The notes under the pieces: model-generated
The model's input: only the letters and a program-made list of their open reading frames with translations
The model's database searches: none
What the model was told of the DNA's origin: nothing
Position numbers and translations under genes: made by a program
Shown here: one piece after another, positions 7,369-11,263 of the stretch
Numbering within the stretch: the stretch's first letter is position 1
How the letters are laid out: each line of letters begins with the position of its first letter
Source: Propionibacteriaceae bacterium
GTDB taxonomy: Bacteria; Actinomycetota; Actinomycetes; Propionibacteriales; Propionibacteriaceae
DNA: 11,263 nucleotides
Reading direction: 5' to 3'
NCBI GenBank assembly: GCA_030544185.1
Contig: JAUNRO010000051.1
Location: forward strand, 1,817 to 13,079

Positions 7369-7886
7369 TCGGCGATCTCCACATCGGTTGGATGGTCGTC
7401 CGGGTCGTGAGCCTCGGCGACGTGGTCGGGGAAGCGATATTTGATGACCTTGGCGGGGTTGCCGACGGCCACGGCGTACGCCGGGATGTCCTTCGCGACG
7501 ACGGAGCCCGCGCCGACGATCGCGCCCTCACCGATGGTGACGCCGGGCAGGATCACGCACGCCATGCCGATCCAGGCATCCCGGCCGATGTGGACCGGGC
7601 GCGATTCCCAGCCCTGGTCGACGATCGGCCGGTTGGGATCGGTGGTGATGTGGTTCGCGGTATGGATCATCGTGTTCGGGCCGATGTTGGCGTGGTCGGC
7701 AAACACCAGCCCGCCGTAGCCGTTGATCCAGCAGCCGGAGTTGAACTTCACCCGGTCGCCGAGCTCGATGTTCCAGCCGTTCAGCCAGGTGATCTCATCG
7801 AGATAGAAGCAGTCGGCACCCACCTTCTTCGCGTCGTTGGGGCGGAACGGGATGACCCGCTTCGAGCTGTCGGTGTTCATCGTCAT
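7365..7886 (-). CDS. Left-handed beta-helix (hexapeptide repeat) acyltransferase
   Basis: Trimeric-type acetyl/acyltransferase of 173 residues. Hexapeptide repeats run from about residue 38 to 145 ([58 protein letters not shown]), ending in the usual [11 protein letters not shown] at 141-151. His79, in the Asn-His-Ile-Thr-Thr-Asp loop, is the likely catalytic base by analogy with maltose/galactoside acetyltransferases. In the operon it would fit the WbpD step, acetylation of the C3 amine of a UDP-amino-uronic acid. However, the repeat layout and C-terminus look like the LacA/WbbJ/NodL group, not classical WbpD, so O-acetylation of the glycan is an alternative. The ATG overlaps the dehydrogenase stop by 4 bp; a second ATG two codons in is possible. 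The acidic C-terminal tail (about 153-173) is not part of the helix. Confidence 0.85.
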   Translation of the reverse strand: MTMNTDSSKRVIPFRPNDAKKVGADCFYLDEITWLNGWNIELGDRVKFNSGCWINGYGGLVFADHANIGPNTMIHTANHITTDPNRPIVDQGWESRPVHIGRDAWIGMACVILPGVTIGEGAIVGAGSVVAKDIPAYAVAVGNPAKVIKYRFPDHVAEAHDPDDHPTDVEIAE

Positions 7887-9226
7887 GTCGGGGTCCCTCT
7901 CGATTCCGCGGCCCGTGACCGGCCGAGGACGGTGTGGTCAACATCCTGCCAACGCTTCGGATCCGTCGCGCTCCGGCCGTCGACAATTACGCGTATGCCC
8001 GGGAGATCGCCCGGTCCGAGCCCGCGATAGCCCTCGTGGTCGGCCTGCACGATCGCGGCGTCGCAGGGCTCACCGAGGTGATAGGGCGCGAAGCCGAGGC
8101 GCTCGAGCTCCGCCTCGGTGAACAGCGGGTCGTGGACCAGCGGGACCGCGCCGTGTTCGCCGAGCAGCCGGGCCAGCGGGAAGGCACCTGAATAGAAGGT
8201 CTCCTTCACCCCACCGCGATAGGCGGCGCCGAGGATCACCACCCGCGCGCCGCGCAGGGGCACACCGTGGGCGGTGAGGCGGTCGGCGAGCAGGCCCACG
8301 ACGTGGTCGGGCATCGCGTCGTTGACCTCCCGCGCAGTCGCGACCAAGCGGGCCGCGGGATCGCCGGCCAGATAGAGCCGCGGATAGACCGGGATGCAGT
8401 GCCCGCCGACGTTGACCCCCGGGGTGTGGAGGTGACTGAACGGTTGGGAGTTGGCAGCCTCGGCGATGAGCCCGAAGTCGATCCCGAGGTGATCGGCATA
8501 GACCGCGAACGTGTTGGCGAGAGCGATGTTGACGTCGCGATAGGTGGTCTCGGCGAGCTTGACGAGCTCCGCCGCCTCGGTCGTGCCGATCGCCCACACC
8601 CCGTTGGGCCGCGGCAGATCGTCGCGGTCATCGAACTCGAGCGCCCGCTCATAGAACGCCACACCGCGGGCGGTGCTCTCGGGGTCGAGTCCGCCGACGA
8701 GCTTCGGATAGCGCGCGAGGTCGGCGAAGATCCGTCCCGAATAGACCCGCTCGGGGCTCATCACCACGAACAGGTCCTCCCCCGGGACCAGGCCGGCGGC
8801 GGTGGCAAGGGCGGGTGCGAGCCGGGTCCGGGTCGTGCCCACGGGCAAGGTGGTCTCATAGCTCACGAGAGTCCCCGGCTGGAGCCCGATCGCCACCTGC
8901 GCGGTCGCGGCATCGACGATCGAGAAGTCCGGGCGCGCGGCGTCGTCCACGACCAGGGGCACCACGATCACGACCGTGGCCGAGGCAGCGACCGCGCTCG
9001 CAGTGTCGGTGGTGGCGGTGAGCCGCCCGGCGGCGATGACCTCGCCCAAGCGCCGCTCGAGGTCGTGCTCGCCAGGGAAGGGCTCGACGCCCGCATTGAC
9101 CTGGTCGACGACCGCCGGGTTGATGTCGGCGCCGAGCACCGTGAACCCCCGGCTCGCGAACTGAACCGCCAGCGGCAGCCCGATCTTGCCCAGGCCGACG
9201 ACGGTCACGGTGTCCGTGCGGGTCAT
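7883..9226 (-). CDS. UDP-sugar 6-dehydrogenase (UDP-GlcNAc/UDP-ManNAc dehydrogenase type, WbpA-like)
   Basis: NAD-dependent enzyme of 447 residues that oxidises C6 of a UDP-hexose to the uronic acid in two steps. The N-terminal Rossmann motif [11 protein letters not shown] is at 10-20. [11 protein letters not shown] at 122-132 and [11 protein letters not shown] at 155-165 are typical of the UDP-N-acetylhexosamine branch. Lys223 lies in the helix [20 protein letters not shown], and the catalytic Cys is 277 in [14 protein letters not shown] (273-286). The usual Asp after IPV is Tyr281 here. The C-terminal UDP-binding domain includes [11 protein letters not shown] at 333-342. The frame is open upstream to 9361, but the ATG at 9226 is right: GGAGG sits four bases before it, the NAD motif then lies at the normal depth, and it overlaps the oxidoreductase stop by 4 bp. 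The likely substrate, UDP-GlcNAc, is inferred from the operon; UDP-ManNAc cannot be excluded. Confidence 0.9.
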   Translation of the reverse strand: MTRTDTVTVVGLGKIGLPLAVQFASRGFTVLGADINPAVVDQVNAGVEPFPGEHDLERRLGEVIAAGRLTATTDTASAVAASATVVIVVPLVVDDAARPDFSIVDAATAQVAIGLQPGTLVSYETTLPVGTTRTRLAPALATAAGLVPGEDLFVVMSPERVYSGRIFADLARYPKLVGGLDPESTARGVAFYERALEFDDRDDLPRPNGVWAIGTTEAAELVKLAETTYRDVNIALANTFAVYADHLGIDFGLIAEAANSQPFSHLHTPGVNVGGHCIPVYPRLYLAGDPAARLVATAREVNDAMPDHVVGLLADRLTAHGVPLRGARVVILGAAYRGGVKETFYSGAFPLARLLGEHGAVPLVHDPLFTEAELERLGFAPYHLGEPCDAAIVQADHEGYRGLGPGDLPGIRVIVDGRSATDPKRWQDVDHTVLGRSRAAESRGTPT

Positions 9227-10179
9227 GCTGCCTCCATGGTCACGGTGGCGCCGCGGGCCGCGGACGCGAGAACGGCCTCGGCCACGCGGACCGCGCGCAG
9301 ACCGTCGGAGAGGGTGGCGAGGACCGGATCGGGCTGCCCCGTGCGCACCACATCCCGCCACGCCGCGAGCTCACCGGCCAATGGCTGGCTAGGGGTGACG
9401 GGCAGGATCCGGGTCTGCGGGCCGTCCGCGGTATCCCACCAGTGGGTCAGGGTCTGGTCGATGAGGTCGGCGCGCAGGCCGCCATCAGCGCCGATGACCT
9501 GCAGCAGCCGCACCCGGTCGGCGCTGATCCGGTCGGCACGATGGCTCAGCGAGACCGCGCGGCCCTCGGGGAGCATGAGCTCACCGCGGACCCGCACCGC
9601 GTCCTCACACGGGCGCTCCGGACGGGTCTCGGCCTGGGCGCTCACCCAGGCGTACTCCCCCGAGGTCAGCGAGCACGCCAGATCGATGTCGTGGACCAGC
9701 AGATCCGCGACCACGCCGACGGGCATCGCCCGCTCCGGGAAGGGGCCGGCCCGGGTGGTCCCGACGTGGGTGACCGGGCCGACGAGCGGCAGCGCCGCGC
9801 GCAGGGCGACCACCACGGGGTTGAACCGCTCGATGTGGCCGGCGGCCGCGGCGACGCCCGCCTCGGCGAACGCCCGGACCAGGCGCGCGCCCGCAGCGCT
9901 GTCGGTGGCGATCGGTTTCTCGATGAGCGTGGGCAGGCGCTGGGCCACGAGCTGCAACCCGAGCTCCTCGTGCAGCGCGCTGGGCGCGGCGAGGATCGCG
10001 AGGTCGATGCGGCCGGCGGCCTCGGCGATGGTGGGGACCCAGGCGACGCCCACGGCGGGGTCGGGGGTCTGGGGGTCGATCGCGAGGGCCGGGACGATGC
10101 CGGGCAGCTCGCCGAGCACCCGCAGGTGATTGCGGCCCATGTGGCCGGAGCCGACCACGCCGGCACGCAGCTCGCTCAC
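9223..10179 (-). CDS. Gfo/Idh/MocA family sugar oxidoreductase (WbpB/WlbA-like)
   Basis: NAD(P)-dependent dehydrogenase of 318 residues, the same size class as WbpB. The N-terminal nucleotide-binding domain starts GVVGSGHMGRNHLRVL at 7-22. IEKPIATD at 86-93 holds the conserved Glu-Lys-Pro (87-89). GHIERFNP at 114-121 is characteristic of sugar-nucleotide members acting at C3. DLLVHDIDL at 159-167 supplies the His and Asp of the active-site helix (His163). In this operon the expected role is oxidation of C3 of UDP-GlcNAc or UDP-GlcNAcA to the 3-keto sugar, the substrate of the aminotransferase encoded just before it. It starts with GTG, which overlaps the aminotransferase stop as GTGA; GGAG lies seven bases upstream. 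The substrate is inferred from context, since the family is broad. Confidence 0.87.
   Translation of the reverse strand: MSELRAGVVGSGHMGRNHLRVLGELPGIVPALAIDPQTPDPAVGVAWVPTIAEAAGRIDLAILAAPSALHEELGLQLVAQRLPTLIEKPIATDSAAGARLVRAFAEAGVAAAAGHIERFNPVVVALRAALPLVGPVTHVGTTRAGPFPERAMPVGVVADLLVHDIDLACSLTSGEYAWVSAQAETRPERPCEDAVRVRGELMLPEGRAVSLSHRADRISADRVRLLQVIGADGGLRADLIDQTLTHWWDTADGPQTRILPVTPSQPLAGELAAWRDVVRTGQPDPVLATLSDGLRAVRVAEAVLASAARGATVTMEAA
9231..9235 (-). promoter_or_regulatory. Ribosome-binding site deciding the start of the UDP-sugar dehydrogenase
   Basis: GGAGG on the minus strand, four bases before the ATG at 9226 and inside the end of the oxidoreductase gene. It fixes the start 45 codons downstream of the longest open frame. 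Confidence 0.65.
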
Positions 10180-11263
10180 GGCAGCACTCCGAAGGAATTC
10201 ACCGCGGCAACGATGCGGTTCAGCTCGGCCGCAGTCAGGTCGGGCCGGACCGGCAGGGACAGGACCTCCGCGCAGGCCCGCTCGGTGTGCTCCAGGCGCA
10301 GGCCCGACCAGCGTGGATCATCGCCATAGGCCGGCATGAGATGGACCGGGCGCGGATAGTGCACCGCCGCACCCACCTGGTCCCGCGCGAGCCACTCGAG
10401 CAGGGCCGCCCGCTCGGGATGGCGCACCGTGTATTGGTGATAGACGTGGCGCACCGGTCCCACCGCCCGCGGGGTCCGGACACCCTGCAAGCGCTGGTTC
10501 AGCTCGTCCGCATGCCGCTGCCGGGCCGCGGTCCACTCCGGCAGGCGGCGCAATTGCTGGCGTCCGATCGCGGCGGCCAAGTCGGTCATCCGCTGGTTGA
10601 GCCCCACGGTCTCGTGGAGATAGCGCTCCTCCATGCCCTGGTTGCGCAGCAGCCGCACGCGGCGGGCGGTCTCGGCATCGCGGGTGACGACCATCCCGCC
10701 CTCGCCGGTCGTCATGTTCTTCGTGGCATAGAACGAGAAGCCGGCCAGATCGCCGAGGGCGCCCACCGGCCGGTCCGAGTATGCCGCCGCGTGCGCCTGG
10801 GCGGCGTCCTCGACCATCAGCAGGTCGTAGCGCTCGGCGATCCGGGTGAGGCTCGCCATCTCGGCGGGGTGGCCATAGAGGTGGACCGGCATGATCGCGG
10901 CCGTGCGCGGGGTGACGGCGTCGGCGACCGCCTCCGGATCGAGGCAGAACGTGCCGGGATCGATGTCGGCGAACACCGGATGGGCGCCGGTGAGACAGAC
11001 CGCGTTGGCCGTGGCCGCGAACGTGAACGATGGGACGATCACCTCATCACCCGGGCCGATCCCGGAGGCCAGCAGGGCAAGGTGCAGCGCCGAGGTCCCC
11101 GAGCTCACCGCCACACAGGGGCGACCGTCGACGAGCTCGGCGAACTCGGTCTCGAACGCCTCGACCTGGGCACCCTGGACAAGGTGGCCGCTGGCGATGA
11201 CTGCGGCAACGGCCTGGTGTTCGGCATCGCCGATCAGGGGTTTGACCACCGGAATATGGGCGA
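10176..11263 (-). CDS. DegT/DnrJ/EryC1 PLP-dependent sugar aminotransferase (WbpE-like), 5' end beyond the window
   Basis: PLP enzyme that transaminates a keto-sugar nucleotide, probably at C3 with glutamate as donor. Numbering from the GTG at 11249: SSGTSALHLAL at 49-59 binds the cofactor phosphate; EVIVPSFTFAATANAV at 69-84; PVHLYGHPAEM at 121-131; VEDAAQAH at 146-153 has Asp148 and Gln151 for the PLP ring; and Lys177 in SFYATKNMTTGEGG (172-185) forms the Schiff base. About 357 residues are seen, near the full family length. The frame stays open to the right edge, adding Ala-His-Ile-Pro before the Val encoded by that GTG. Family members usually begin with a Met a few residues before an Ile-Pro-x-x-x-Pro motif, so the true start is probably just outside. 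It is the first gene of the visible operon, but more may lie upstream. Confidence 0.88.
   Translation of the reverse strand, partial: AHIPVVKPLIGDAEHQAVAAVIASGHLVQGAQVEAFETEFAELVDGRPCVAVSSGTSALHLALLASGIGPGDEVIVPSFTFAATANAVCLTGAHPVFADIDPGTFCLDPEAVADAVTPRTAAIMPVHLYGHPAEMASLTRIAERYDLLMVEDAAQAHAAAYSDRPVGALGDLAGFSFYATKNMTTGEGGMVVTRDAETARRVRLLRNQGMEERYLHETVGLNQRMTDLAAAIGRQQLRRLPEWTAARQRHADELNQRLQGVRTPRAVGPVRHVYHQYTVRHPERAALLEWLARDQVGAAVHYPRPVHLMPAYGDDPRWSGLRLEHTERACAEVLSLPVRPDLTAAELNRIVAAVNSFGVLP

Noticed and set aside
8267..10129. 620-residue plus-strand open frame opposite the dehydrogenase and oxidoreductase genes
   Set aside because: It is antisense to two genes with clear catalytic motifs. 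Its translation is low-complexity and Arg/Gly/Asp-rich, as expected from the reverse of GC-rich coding DNA.
1..11263. CRISPR arrays, rRNA or tRNA genes, and complete insertion sequences
   Set aside because: No regularly spaced repeats, RNA gene structures or terminal inverted repeats with a transposase were found; coding sequence fills nearly the whole window.

Overview
The window is high-GC DNA, roughly two-thirds G+C. Gene content and style point to an actinobacterium: a lipoprotein sulfate-binding protein, a class A penicillin-binding protein that appears to be translated without a leader from a GTG, and dense 4-bp gene overlaps. Genus cannot be assigned; something in or near the Propionibacteriales is a guess.

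Layout from left to right. (1) Positions 1-120 hold no clear gene. The first ~75 bases are strikingly AT-rich (about 43% GC by hand count) and contain small inverted repeats and one weak candidate for the 3' end of a plus-strand gene. (2) Positions 121-3834, minus strand, are a complete sulfate/thiosulfate ABC importer operon transcribed right to left: lipoprotein binding protein, CysT permease, CysW permease, CysA ATPase. (3) Positions 3835-3996 are a divergent intergenic region. (4) Positions 3997-6213, plus strand, encode a bifunctional class A penicillin-binding protein with intact glycosyltransferase and transpeptidase motifs and a low-complexity Asn/Arg/Ser tail. (5) Positions 6241-11263, minus strand, are a five-gene nucleotide-sugar operon whose first gene runs to the right edge: DegT-type aminotransferase, Gfo/Idh/MocA oxidoreductase, UDP-sugar 6-dehydrogenase, left-handed beta-helix acyltransferase, GT-B glycosyltransferase.

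How the genes work together. The four enzymes of block 5 match class for class the WbpA/WbpB/WbpE/WbpD route from UDP-GlcNAc to UDP-2,3-diacetamido-2,3-dideoxy-glucuronic acid. The sequence is: oxidise C6, oxidise C3, transaminate C3, acetylate the new amine. The last gene is a glycosyltransferase that could place the sugar. The likely product is a diaminouronic-acid-containing cell-envelope glycan, which is the most interesting content of the window. The acyltransferase is of the LacA/WbbJ type rather than an obvious WbpD, so that step may be a non-orthologous replacement or may indicate a different product.

Two window-wide patterns stand out. All seven junctions inside the two operons are exact 4-bp start/stop overlaps. 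Tyrosine is written mostly as TAT despite the high GC, while Asn and Phe keep C-ending codons.
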